A stretch of 64,000 nucleotides of DNA from Candidatus Gastranaerophilales bacterium (GTDB lineage: Bacteria; Cyanobacteriota; Vampirovibrionia; Gastranaerophilales; Gastranaerophilaceae). How positions within the stretch are numbered: position 1 is the first letter of the stretch; each line of letters starts with the position of its first letter. The notes under the pieces were generated by a model that searched no databases, had not been told where the DNA came from, and worked only from the letters and a program-made list of their open reading frames with translations. The translations under genes were made by a program, and so were the position numbers. Below, piece by piece: positions 51,633-59,972 of this stretch. The DNA is taken from positions 78,829-142,828 of the forward strand of contig CALUPH010000004.1 in the NCBI GenBank assembly GCA_944322615.1. Reading direction: 5' to 3'.

Positions 51633-52847
51633 ATGACTGACGAAAATAAAGAAAAAATAAATAATAAAAGCTCTTTGAGAAAATTGTTGGGTTTAAAACA
51701 AATTTGCGTGTTTTTTATAATATTTGTTCTTTTTCTTTGTTTTAGCCATATAAATAAACCTATAGAATATAAAGTAAGTAATTATAAAATAAAAGTTTTT
51801 CCTTCTCAAATAATTTTAAATAGAGATAACTATCAATATAGTATTTTAAAAAATGAAAATATTTTAATTACCGGTGGTTTTACAAATGGTCAAAATATTC
51901 CTCAAAATACAACAGAAATTATCGATATAAATAAAAATATTCATAAAGAAGGTCCACTTATGAATATTCCGCATGTAAATCACAGACAATTCAATTTAAA
52001 ATCCGGTGATATTGTGATTGCCGATTTAAACGGATTTGAAACATTTGATTACAACAATAATAAATTTTACATGTGGGAAGGGGAATCTTTAAAAAAAATT
52101 TTAAATGTTAATGATGATGATTTTATTACAGGCATTTCATATGTATTATTACCTGATGAAAATATTTTGATAACAGGTGGATATGTTGAGAAAGAAAAAA
52201 GATACTTAAATACTGCATTTATAGCTGATACAAAAAATAAAACAATAAAACAAATATCAAATATGCCAATTCCTAAAATGAATCATATTTCGCAAGTTGT
52301 AGATGAAAATGTTTATATTTTAGGTGGATATAATAATTTAACAAAAGAAAATAAAGGTAAAATATTAATATTTGATTATAAAAAAGAAAAATTCTTTATT
52401 ACTGAAACTGATTTTTATTCATATACACATATGATTTGTTTTTTAGCAAAAGATAAAGATCTTTGCATAGATTACCATAGGCAGTTCTGTGATAATCCAT
52501 ATATGCCTTTATCTTATCCAATACCACAAGAAGAAAAAAAATATTTTATTTTGAACTTAAAAGAAGGAATTGTTAATAGTTTTAACTATCCGTTTAGAGG
52601 TTTAAGAGTATATGAAGGAATGGAGAATATAATTGGTTTTGCAATAAACAATGAAGATTTATTTATAGTCGGCAATGACTGCAACAAATATAAATTCATA
52701 ATATATTCATTTACAGAAAATAAATTTTACGAAACAAAAATACCATTTAAATTGTACGGGAAACTAATAAAAATCTCTGAAAATAAAGCAATAATACATA
52801 GTAATAATAATTCTATTTATAAATTAACGTTGGAACAGAACATTTAG
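51633..52847 (+). CDS. Kelch-like repeat membrane protein, copy 3 of a tandem array
   Basis: 404 residues. Only the first ~12 residues (MTDENKEKINNK) and the leader DNA match the other two; then it has its own membrane helix (ICVFFIIFVLFLCF) and no lipobox cysteine, so it is probably anchored by this helix. The kelch pattern is clearer here: ENILITGGFTN, ENILITGGYVEKEKRYLNTA and NVYILGGYNN, with PKMNHISQ between. It looks like a new body placed behind the same leader. The stop codon overlaps the first base of the third REP-like copy. Confidence 0.6.
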   Translation: MTDENKEKINNKSSLRKLLGLKQICVFFIIFVLFLCFSHINKPIEYKVSNYKIKVFPSQIILNRDNYQYSILKNENILITGGFTNGQNIPQNTTEIIDINKNIHKEGPLMNIPHVNHRQFNLKSGDIVIADLNGFETFDYNNNKFYMWEGESLKKILNVNDDDFITGISYVLLPDENILITGGYVEKEKRYLNTAFIADTKNKTIKQISNMPIPKMNHISQVVDENVYILGGYNNLTKENKGKILIFDYKKEKFFITETDFYSYTHMICFLAKDKDLCIDYHRQFCDNPYMPLSYPIPQEEKKYFILNLKEGIVNSFNYPFRGLRVYEGMENIIGFAINNEDLFIVGNDCNKYKFIIYSFTENKFYETKIPFKLYGKLIKISENKAIIHSNNNSIYKLTLEQNI

Positions 52848-52923
52848 TCTGTAGGTTGGGTTTGACTGCTTTTTCCAAAATCTTTGATTTTTTGAAAAAT
52901 GTCTGGTTTCCCATAACCCAACA
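52847..52923 (+). repeat. 77-bp palindromic REP-like element, copy 3
   Basis: Same sequence as the copies at 49941 and 51465, but followed by unrelated DNA, without the duplicated leader. So this copy marks the end of the array. The 348-bp stretch 52848-53195 holds this element, then a weak possible sigma-28-like motif (TAAA at 53117, GCCGA at 53137) and a GGTTTA/TAAACC hairpin at 53101-53122. I see no gene in it. Confidence 0.8.
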
Positions 52924-53195
52924 ATATGTAAGGGCAATTTTTTGCACCCAACTTAATTGTGCTCGGACTTCGTTCATAATTTCTTGTAGACCTTGTAACA
53001 AAATTCACAACGAAATTACAATATTGTATTATTCTGATATCCAATTAAGGTTTCTATAAAAAATATATGATTTTTGAATTATAGAAAAGATTAATCTAAA
53101 GGTTTAGAAAAATATATAAACCATTTGATTGATGTAGCCGAATGAGAAAATCTTTAAAATGATTTTTAAAGGGTAGTATAGTCGTTGGAGATTTA

Positions 53196-53942
53196 ATGAA
53201 AACAGGGAAAAGATTAAATATATTAAATAAATGTACTTTATTGATTTCAATGCTCATATTTTCTTCATTGGGTTCTTTAGCTGCAGAAAGCTATTTATCA
53301 GGAATTGATATTCAGCAAAAAACAGATGGTGAGTATAAAGTTGTATTAAAGGTTGATAAAAAATCTCAAATAAAGAAGTCAATAGATAACGACGGGAATT
53401 TAACTTTGGTAATGAATTCTACTTTGCCATCCGAGTCTATGGATATTGTCTATGACAATGCCGTAGATTTAAAAAACGTTATTGTTCAAAAGAAAAATGA
53501 TAATAATACTTTAATTTTATTGCAGGCAGATAATATTCAAAATGCACAAATATATACAAAAGAATTATCAACAGGTCTTGTAAAACAATTGGATAATAAA
53601 ACAAATATATTTGGCGATTTGTTCTTTGTTGCTGATAAAAAAGCATTAACAAGTTCAATTGTAGGTATGATATTCTTGTTCTTTATGATGTTATTATCAA
53701 GACCAAAAGAAAAAAGATACACTGAAGCTAATGCTAAAAAATATACAAATGTTAAAAAGCATATTAATGCAAATACATTAAGAAATAAAAATCTTGTACA
53801 ATCACAATATGTTCCATCAATAAATTATAAAGTTAACGGCAGTTTTAATTCTTTGAATCATCATATTAGCACACCTAAAGACTTAAATGTTAATAATCAT
53901 TATCAAAACTATGAAGATGAAGAGATAAGAAAAGTAGGTTAA
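53196..53942 (+). CDS. Secreted/anchored AMIN-like protein of unknown function
   Basis: 248 residues: signal-like N-terminal helix (~12-30), an ~115-residue beta domain whose strands (YLSGIDIQQKTDGEYKVVLK, then LTLVMNST) resemble the AMIN domain found in peptidoglycan- and secretin-associated proteins, a second helix (SSIVGMIFLFFMMLLS, ~155-170) and a basic, Asn-rich cytosolic tail. If the first helix is not cleaved, the protein would span the membrane twice. A TTGGAG tract precedes the ATG. The role is unknown. Confidence 0.55.
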   Translation: MKTGKRLNILNKCTLLISMLIFSSLGSLAAESYLSGIDIQQKTDGEYKVVLKVDKKSQIKKSIDNDGNLTLVMNSTLPSESMDIVYDNAVDLKNVIVQKKNDNNTLILLQADNIQNAQIYTKELSTGLVKQLDNKTNIFGDLFFVADKKALTSSIVGMIFLFFMMLLSRPKEKRYTEANAKKYTNVKKHINANTLRNKNLVQSQYVPSINYKVNGSFNSLNHHISTPKDLNVNNHYQNYEDEEIRKVG

Positions 53943-54023
53943 TATAAGTTTAAACTATTGCATTAATTTGATTAAAATATTAATATATTTTTATGCAACA
54001 AATAGATGAGTAGTTAAAATTTT

Positions 54024-54302
54024 ATGCAAGTAATTAGAGCAACTGAATTATTTCAAAGTATAAGAAACATTGATAATAATGAGTTTGAAAAATCAAGTAA
54101 AATAAATTTAGATTTTTCAAATATAGAATCTATCGACTTAAAAGCAATAACAATGCTTTTAAATATACAAAAAGTTGCACTTTTAAATAACAAATCTATT
54201 TCAATAAGTAATGTAAGTCCAAAAGTAAGCAGAATATTGGATGTAACAGGTTTAAATAAAACATTTGCAAATGTTGCAACAAATCCTATCGCTAGAAAGT
54301 AG
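54024..54302 (+). CDS. STAS-domain protein (anti-sigma-factor-antagonist-like)
   Basis: 92 residues that form one STAS fold: LDFSNIESIDLKAITMLLNI in the place of the phospho-Ser loop, then LLNNKSISISNVSPKVSRIL and a GLNKTF end. The Ser of SpoIIAA-like proteins is not clear in the loop (SIDLKA). The protein may bind a partner kinase or transporter instead. The gap to rsmI is only 7 nt, so the two probably share a transcript. Confidence 0.7.
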   Translation: MQVIRATELFQSIRNIDNNEFEKSSKINLDFSNIESIDLKAITMLLNIQKVALLNNKSISISNVSPKVSRILDVTGLNKTFANVATNPIARK

Positions 54303-54309
54303 TATATAG

Positions 54310-55119
54310 ATGTCTTCACAATTTTTTGTAGTTGCAACTCCTATTGGAAATCTAAAAGATATTACGTTAAGAGCAATAGAAGTTTTAAATGATGTTGATT
54401 ATATAGCTTGTGAAGATACTCGAGTAACAAGAATCTTAGCGGATAAATACGGGTTTAGTGCAAAATTATTTGATTGTCATAAGTTTAATGAAAAAGAACG
54501 AAGTGAAAAAATAATAAACTTGCTTGAAGAAGGAAAAAATGTAGCATTGGTATCAGATGCCGGAACTCCAGGGATTTCAGACCCCGGAAGTGTTCTTATA
54601 AGTTCTTTAATAGAAAGGGGAATAAAAATAACCTCCTTGCCCGGAGCATGTGCTGTAACAACTTTTTTGAGTATGATTCCCCGTAAAAACGAAGAATATG
54701 CCTTTATAGGATTTATTCCAAGAAATAAGAAGCAACAAATAGAAATTCTTAATAAATACCGCTATACGAATTGTGTTTTTTATGAATCGCCAAACAGATT
54801 AATGGAAACACTTGAAAATATTAAAGAAGAATATGGACCAAATGCTCTTGTTGCTGTGGGCAGGGAACTCACAAAAGTTTTTGAAGAGATAAAAATAAAT
54901 TCAGTAGAAGAAATAATATCTTATTTTCAAAAAAATCCGTTAAAAGGTGAAATTGTCGCAATGCTTTTTGCAAAAGAAACTTCTGATGTAAGTGAAGATG
55001 AATTAAAACAAAAAATAAAAATTTTAAAAGAAGAAGGTTTTTCTCCAAAAGACATCTCAAGAATTATTTCAAAGTTATATGGCGAAAATAAGAATAAAGT
55101 ATATAAAATGGTTATATAG
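54310..55119 (+). CDS. rsmI: 16S rRNA (cytidine-1402-2'-O)-methyltransferase
   Basis: 269 residues of the tetrapyrrole-methylase-like fold used by RsmI: VVATPIGNLKDITLRAIEVL at the start, EDTRVTRIL, and DAGTPGISDPG. It methylates the 2'-OH of C1402 in 16S rRNA, fine-tuning decoding. Length and motifs are as expected. Probably co-transcribed with the STAS gene before it. Confidence 0.95.
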   Translation: MSSQFFVVATPIGNLKDITLRAIEVLNDVDYIACEDTRVTRILADKYGFSAKLFDCHKFNEKERSEKIINLLEEGKNVALVSDAGTPGISDPGSVLISSLIERGIKITSLPGACAVTTFLSMIPRKNEEYAFIGFIPRNKKQQIEILNKYRYTNCVFYESPNRLMETLENIKEEYGPNALVAVGRELTKVFEEIKINSVEEIISYFQKNPLKGEIVAMLFAKETSDVSEDELKQKIKILKEEGFSPKDISRIISKLYGENKNKVYKMVI

Positions 55120-55213
55120 AAATACTTTTTCTGTATGAAACATGTGGATTTTTTTGTATATTAAAATCAAAAATGCTATAATTTCTTATTATATCTAATT
55201 TATAGGGGAAAAT

Positions 55214-58200
55214 ATGCTTCAAGAAGCAACAAAAATTTTAAACTCAGCATTTCATAACAGTTTTATAAAAAGATTGAGTCTTTATTTGCATGACTGTGTA
55301 AGAGAAGAAGTTCAAAGTTCGACATTTAGAAATCTAAAACAAGATAAAGAAAATAAATGGATTTTCTTAGAAACAGAAAAAATGAATAAAGAAAACGCAT
55401 CTATTTTAGATGGCGAACAACTTTTTACAAATTATCCCCAACCTTTAAAGTTAGATGGTTCAGATTCATATTTAACCGAGTTAATGCTTTTAAGTGAAAA
55501 CAGTCAAAAAGATAAGTATTTAATATACGGTTATTTATTTTTAGTTGGAAAAAATGCAAAAACAAAAAGAAAAAATGAGTTTTTGACCCCGTTATTATAT
55601 TCTACTTGTAAATTGGAAAGAGTAGGAATGAGTATTGAATGTTCAATACAAGAAGAGGGTTTATCATTAAATACGGCGGCATTAACAAGCTTGATGAATT
55701 TATCAGGTGAAGAAGATGAAATAGATAATATGTTGGACGGCTTGTTAGGTGTTGTACCAAAGCTTCCTTTAAAAGAAGAAGATTTAAACGTATTTTTAAC
55801 AACTTTAAAATCATTGATTCCCGATTTGGAATTTGAATTAAGTGAAGAAGAAAATCTTGAAAACAATGTACAAGATTTAGCAGAAGAATTTTATGAAGAA
55901 AAACAAATAAACTATGAAAATCTTCAAGAAGTTTTGGATGAAGCAGAAAATGACAAACCGAAACCAAAATTAAAAGCCGATAAAGTTGTTCTAACAAATA
56001 AGAGTGCAATAATATTGACAAAAAGACCATTGGTAACTGCTGGTGTATTGTATGAATTAATGCAAATAGCAGAAAAACCTTCAGGAATAATAAGAGAAAC
56101 AGCATTAAATGTAGTTAATGAAGAATACTTGCAAGGCAAAGGTAAAATGGCATCAAAGCCTATAAAGGAAAATACATTAAAGGATTTTGTTGCAGTAACT
56201 CCTTTATCTTTGAGCGATTCACAAGAAGATGTAATAAAAAATCTTGAAGATAATACGATTTTATCTGTATATGGTCCACCGGGAACTGGAAAATCACAAA
56301 CGATAGTAAATTTAATATGTCATTTAGTCTCTAACGGAAAAACAGTATTGGTTGCATCAAGAATGGATAAAGCAACAGATGTTGTAGCAAACAGATTAAA
56401 TGATTTTGGTGCACCTTATTTAGCATTAAGAGCAGGAAGACCAAATTATCAAAAACAACTTTCTTTTGATTTACAGGACTTAATTTCTAATAAAGTTGAT
56501 TTGGATACTGATTTTGAAAACTCAATATTAGTAGATGTTGAGGATATGCAAAAGTTAGTAATGACAATCAGAGATAAAGAAAATAAGTGCGAAGAAATTA
56601 TAAAACTGGAAGAACAATGGCAAAAACTTATAAAAGAACGAGATGAAAAAGAAAAACAACTCGGTAAATTGCAGTTTTTAACTTCAAAATTAACAATGCA
56701 AGAAGTTGATAATATAGATAGTGCAATAAAAAATCTTGAAAAAAATACGGAGAAACAAGGCTTTTTTGCCGATTTTACGATTAAATTTGCAAATCATCAA
56801 TTAAAGAAAATCATTCAAAATAAAGATTTTAAGCCTGATTTTGAAAATCTTGAACGCATAAAGATGGAGCTTGATGTTGCAAGATTATCAACAAAAGCAA
56901 GATATGTAGAAACTCAAATATATAAAATAGGAAATATTCATCAACTTTTAGAAGAAATAAAAATGCTAAAAAGAAAGCAAAAAACTTTAGCTGTTGAAAT
57001 TCTAAAAGGAAAAAGAAGAAATTCGTTAAAAGGATTACTTCGTGATCAGGTAAAAAGACAAAGATTAATAGTGCATACAAAAGCACTGGTTACAAGAAAG
57101 AAAAATCTTCAAAACAGACTTCTTGAAGATGAAGATTTTAAACCATTGTTGGAAGCATTCCCTTGTTGGTGTGTAACAAGTTATGCCGTTTCAAATTCTC
57201 TGCCTTTAAAGCCTGGGTTATTTGATGTTGCAATTATAGATGAAGCATCACAATGCGATATTGCAAGTTGTGTACCTATATTATTCAGATGTAAAAAAGC
57301 TGTTATTGTAGGTGATGATAAGCAGTTGCCGCATTTGTCTTTCTTGGAAAAATCAAAGGAACAATCATTTTTAAGTCAATATGAAATACCGGATAAATAT
57401 CAATTAATGTGGAGATTTAGAACAAACTCTATGTTTGATTTGGCTAATTATTATTCGACCAAACCGGTATTATTGGATGAACACTTTAGAAGTTATGGAC
57501 CGATAATAGACTTTAGTAATAAAGAATTTTATGGTGACAGAATAAGAATAATGTCTAAATCAGGACAAAAAGATGTTCTTGAATATATAGAAGTACCGGA
57601 AGGCAAAGTTGATTCTGACATGACAAGAAATATGCCGGAAGTTGAAGCAATAATGCAAAGATTACAAGAAATTATTCAAGAAGATGACAGAAATAAAGAT
57701 CCTGAACATGAACCTGTGACGATAGGAATTATATCTCCATTTAGAGGGCAGGTAGAATTAATAAAGAAAGCACTTTCTCAATTGTATCCTGATACATTAT
57801 TGAGAAAACATAAAATCGAAGTAGGAACAGCGCATACATTCCAAGGGGATGAGCGTGATATAATAATGCTTTCTTGGGCAGTTGCAAATAACAGCTTTAA
57901 TCAGAGTTTGACTTTTTTACAAATACCAAATTTGTTCAATGTTGCAATAACACGTGCAAGAAAGAAACAAATAGTATTTTTGTCAAAAGATTCTAAAACA
58001 CTTCCTCAAGGTTTATTAAAAGATTACATTGAATATGTTCAAGCATATGTAACACGAAATAAATTAAAAGATGAATTAAAAATAGATGAAAATATCTATA
58101 AAAATTCATTTGAAAAAGAAGTTTCTCAAGTATTGAGGGACGAAGGTTTTGAAGTAACAGCAGGACAGACTGTAGCGGGTTTGAGTGCTGATTTAATGGT

Positions 58201-58402
58201 TAAAGACCCGACAGGTAAATGTATAATAATAGAATGTGACGGTTTGGAAGATAATATAAAAACAAATAAAACTCAAATTAAGAAACAAACATTAATGGAA
58301 CGCTCAGGCATGATAGTTGAAAGAATATCATATAGAGAATGGTATACAAGCAAGCAAGGATGCATTGAAAGAGTAAAAAATATATTTACTGAGGTTTTAT
58401 AA
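55214..58402 (+). CDS. SF1 (UPF1/DNA2-like) helicase with a C-terminal nuclease-like domain
   Basis: 1062 residues. After a ~330-residue N-terminal region come Walker A (GPPGTGKSQT, ~352-361), motif Ia, a long coiled-coil insert (~440-620), DEAS Walker B (~675), VGDDKQLPHLSF (motif III), LDEHFRS (motif IV), GTAHTFQGDERDI (motif V) and NVAITRARKK (motif VI). The last ~100 residues read as a PD-(D/E)xK-like nuclease (SADLMV...IIIECDG...), similar to the REase fold that ends many such helicases. Role: DNA repair, plasmid or phage defence; the rest of a defence cluster is not seen. It stands alone between rsmI and tolC. Confidence 0.8.
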   Translation: MLQEATKILNSAFHNSFIKRLSLYLHDCVREEVQSSTFRNLKQDKENKWIFLETEKMNKENASILDGEQLFTNYPQPLKLDGSDSYLTELMLLSENSQKDKYLIYGYLFLVGKNAKTKRKNEFLTPLLYSTCKLERVGMSIECSIQEEGLSLNTAALTSLMNLSGEEDEIDNMLDGLLGVVPKLPLKEEDLNVFLTTLKSLIPDLEFELSEEENLENNVQDLAEEFYEEKQINYENLQEVLDEAENDKPKPKLKADKVVLTNKSAIILTKRPLVTAGVLYELMQIAEKPSGIIRETALNVVNEEYLQGKGKMASKPIKENTLKDFVAVTPLSLSDSQEDVIKNLEDNTILSVYGPPGTGKSQTIVNLICHLVSNGKTVLVASRMDKATDVVANRLNDFGAPYLALRAGRPNYQKQLSFDLQDLISNKVDLDTDFENSILVDVEDMQKLVMTIRDKENKCEEIIKLEEQWQKLIKERDEKEKQLGKLQFLTSKLTMQEVDNIDSAIKNLEKNTEKQGFFADFTIKFANHQLKKIIQNKDFKPDFENLERIKMELDVARLSTKARYVETQIYKIGNIHQLLEEIKMLKRKQKTLAVEILKGKRRNSLKGLLRDQVKRQRLIVHTKALVTRKKNLQNRLLEDEDFKPLLEAFPCWCVTSYAVSNSLPLKPGLFDVAIIDEASQCDIASCVPILFRCKKAVIVGDDKQLPHLSFLEKSKEQSFLSQYEIPDKYQLMWRFRTNSMFDLANYYSTKPVLLDEHFRSYGPIIDFSNKEFYGDRIRIMSKSGQKDVLEYIEVPEGKVDSDMTRNMPEVEAIMQRLQEIIQEDDRNKDPEHEPVTIGIISPFRGQVELIKKALSQLYPDTLLRKHKIEVGTAHTFQGDERDIIMLSWAVANNSFNQSLTFLQIPNLFNVAITRARKKQIVFLSKDSKTLPQGLLKDYIEYVQAYVTRNKLKDELKIDENIYKNSFEKEVSQVLRDEGFEVTAGQTVAGLSADLMVKDPTGKCIIIECDGLEDNIKTNKTQIKKQTLMERSGMIVERISYREWYTSKQGCIERVKNIFTEVL

Positions 58403-58564
58403 TTTCATAAAACGAAGAAAATAAGTATATTATTCTTAGATAAATATTTTTGTAATAACAATAAAATAAAGTATACATTAATAGCTTCAATTGCAACATT
58501 CTTGCCTGTTGTTTTAGCATTGTTGCTTATAATTGTATTAACTATTATAGATTTATTTGTTTAA
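58403..58564 (+). pseudogene. Transmembrane remnant in frame after the helicase stop
   Basis: The frame directly after the helicase stop stays open for 53 codons and encodes a good membrane helix (IASIATFLPVVLALLLIIVL). It has no ATG, GTG or TTG start before the helix. It could be a decayed membrane-protein gene, or a small protein started at a rare codon. I would not call it a working gene. Confidence 0.3.
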
Positions 58565-58592
58565 GATATATTTCACTTTGTAATTGTTTACG

Positions 58593-58611
58593 ATACCATA
58601 TTGTATGGTAT
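58593..58611. promoter_or_regulatory. Perfect 8-bp inverted repeat over the tolC-like start codon
   Basis: ATACCATA, spacer TTG, TATGGTAT. The right arm includes the first two bases of the ATG at 58610. It could be an operator, or in mRNA a hairpin that hides the start; there is no clear Shine-Dalgarno sequence in front. Confidence 0.4.
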
Positions 58612-59893
58612 GAAAAGATTAATTATATTTTTGTTATATATAATGCTATTTGTTTCAAGTGCTAATGCAATTGAAGAAGCTGATTTTATTGATTCCCAAA
58701 GTGATTTGCATAAAATTTCACTTGAAGAAGCTATAAATATGGCTCTTGAAGGAAATATAGAACTTCAAGAACAAAGAAAAAATTTAGGCATTTCAAAATA
58801 TACGGTTGAGAAAGCAAATGCATTAAAAAATCCGCAGTTTCAATCTAATGTTCTAATGGGACCAATAGCTAGGGGAAACTCAAGCCAAATAGGTTTAATG
58901 CTTCCAATAGAAATAAATAAAAGAGGCGAAAGAAAACAAGCTGCCTTGGCACAACTTGATTATACCGATAATAAAATTAAAGATTATGAATTCAAACTTA
59001 AATTAAGAGTAAGAACAGCTTATTTTGATTTATTAGTTGCAAAATCAGAATTGAGAATTCTGCAAGAAAGAAAAGAATTGCTGGAAGAATTATTGGAAAT
59101 AACAAAGCAAAAACACAGCTCTGATACAAATTATGAAATTGATGTTCTTCAAGCAGATATGAGACTAAAGAAAATTTTGGTTCAAATAAACAGAATAAAA
59201 GCAAATATAAGGACTGCACAATATAATTTTAATAAAACATTAAATTTAGAAAATAACCCGTCTTTATATGATTCAAAAGAGGATTCTGTTTTTGGTCAGG
59301 AATTTTTTACAAAATTAGAACTGCCTCCATATGAAGACTTAGAAAAGGTTGCATTTAATAACAGATATGACATAAAAATGTCAGAATCTAAAATAAAGAA
59401 AGCTAAGAGAGAATTATCAGTGGCAACAAAACAAAGAATCCCCGATGTATATTTGGCGGGTGGATATGCCTTTGCGCAAGATGGTACATCAGGTGCATAT
59501 GTTGGTGCTGGGATAGATATTCCTTCATTATATCTATATACCCCTGAAATAGAGAGTGCAAAACTTGAATTGGATAAGACTCAATTAGAATATAATTCAA
59601 TAATAAATATTACAAAAAATATTATTCATACAAACTATGATAAATTTGTAATGGCACAAGAAAATGTTGAACATTATAAAGATATACTTGAAGAATCAAA
59701 TAAAATATTGAATTTATCAAAAATACAATACAAAAAAGGTCAAACATCATTAACAAATTTGATTATAGTCGAACATTCGCATCAGGAATTACTAAAGGAA
59801 TTTCTGGACGCAATGAAAGAATATTATAATGCATATATGTCACTAATTAAAGAACTTGGTTTGGATAATTTAACAATAGATATTGATCTTTAA
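58610..59893 (+). CDS. TolC-family outer-membrane efflux protein
   Basis: 427 residues from the ATG at 58610: signal peptide (ending SSANA), then two long helical-hairpin halves with the OEP pattern (SLEEAINMALEGNIELQEQR; later LEKVAFNNRYDIKMSESKIKKA) and the strand-rich stretches between. It forms a trimeric channel across the outer membrane for an efflux pump or type I system. The adaptor and inner-membrane pump are not in the window. A longer frame from 58601 needs a TTG inside the inverted repeat. Confidence 0.88.
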   Translation: MKRLIIFLLYIMLFVSSANAIEEADFIDSQSDLHKISLEEAINMALEGNIELQEQRKNLGISKYTVEKANALKNPQFQSNVLMGPIARGNSSQIGLMLPIEINKRGERKQAALAQLDYTDNKIKDYEFKLKLRVRTAYFDLLVAKSELRILQERKELLEELLEITKQKHSSDTNYEIDVLQADMRLKKILVQINRIKANIRTAQYNFNKTLNLENNPSLYDSKEDSVFGQEFFTKLELPPYEDLEKVAFNNRYDIKMSESKIKKAKRELSVATKQRIPDVYLAGGYAFAQDGTSGAYVGAGIDIPSLYLYTPEIESAKLELDKTQLEYNSIINITKNIIHTNYDKFVMAQENVEHYKDILEESNKILNLSKIQYKKGQTSLTNLIIVEHSHQELLKEFLDAMKEYYNAYMSLIKELGLDNLTIDIDL

Positions 59894-59972
59894 TTTAATA
59901 GAAGCAATTATTTTGTAGGGTTTTATATTTTGTGTATAATAAATGCGTATGTGCTTTATTGAAAGGTCAAAA

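Noticed and set aside
49941..52923. Integron attC-like sites flanking gene cassettes (GTTGGGT matches GTTRRRY, ACCCAAC matches RYYYAAC).
   Set aside because: In attC the order on the cassette strand is RYYYAAC first and GTTRRRY last. Here it is the reverse on both strands, because the ends are palindromic. There is no integrase gene, and the shared coding N-termini point to segmental duplication.
53045..53195. c-di-GMP (GEMM) riboswitch before the AMIN-like gene.
   Set aside because: A short AAACC stretch and a hairpin are present, but the GGGACGCAAAGCC core is missing.
55531..56139. Minus-strand frames inside the helicase gene.
   Set aside because: They are Leu/Phe/Ser-rich mirror frames of an AT-rich gene that has complete helicase motifs; none has a credible start or domain.
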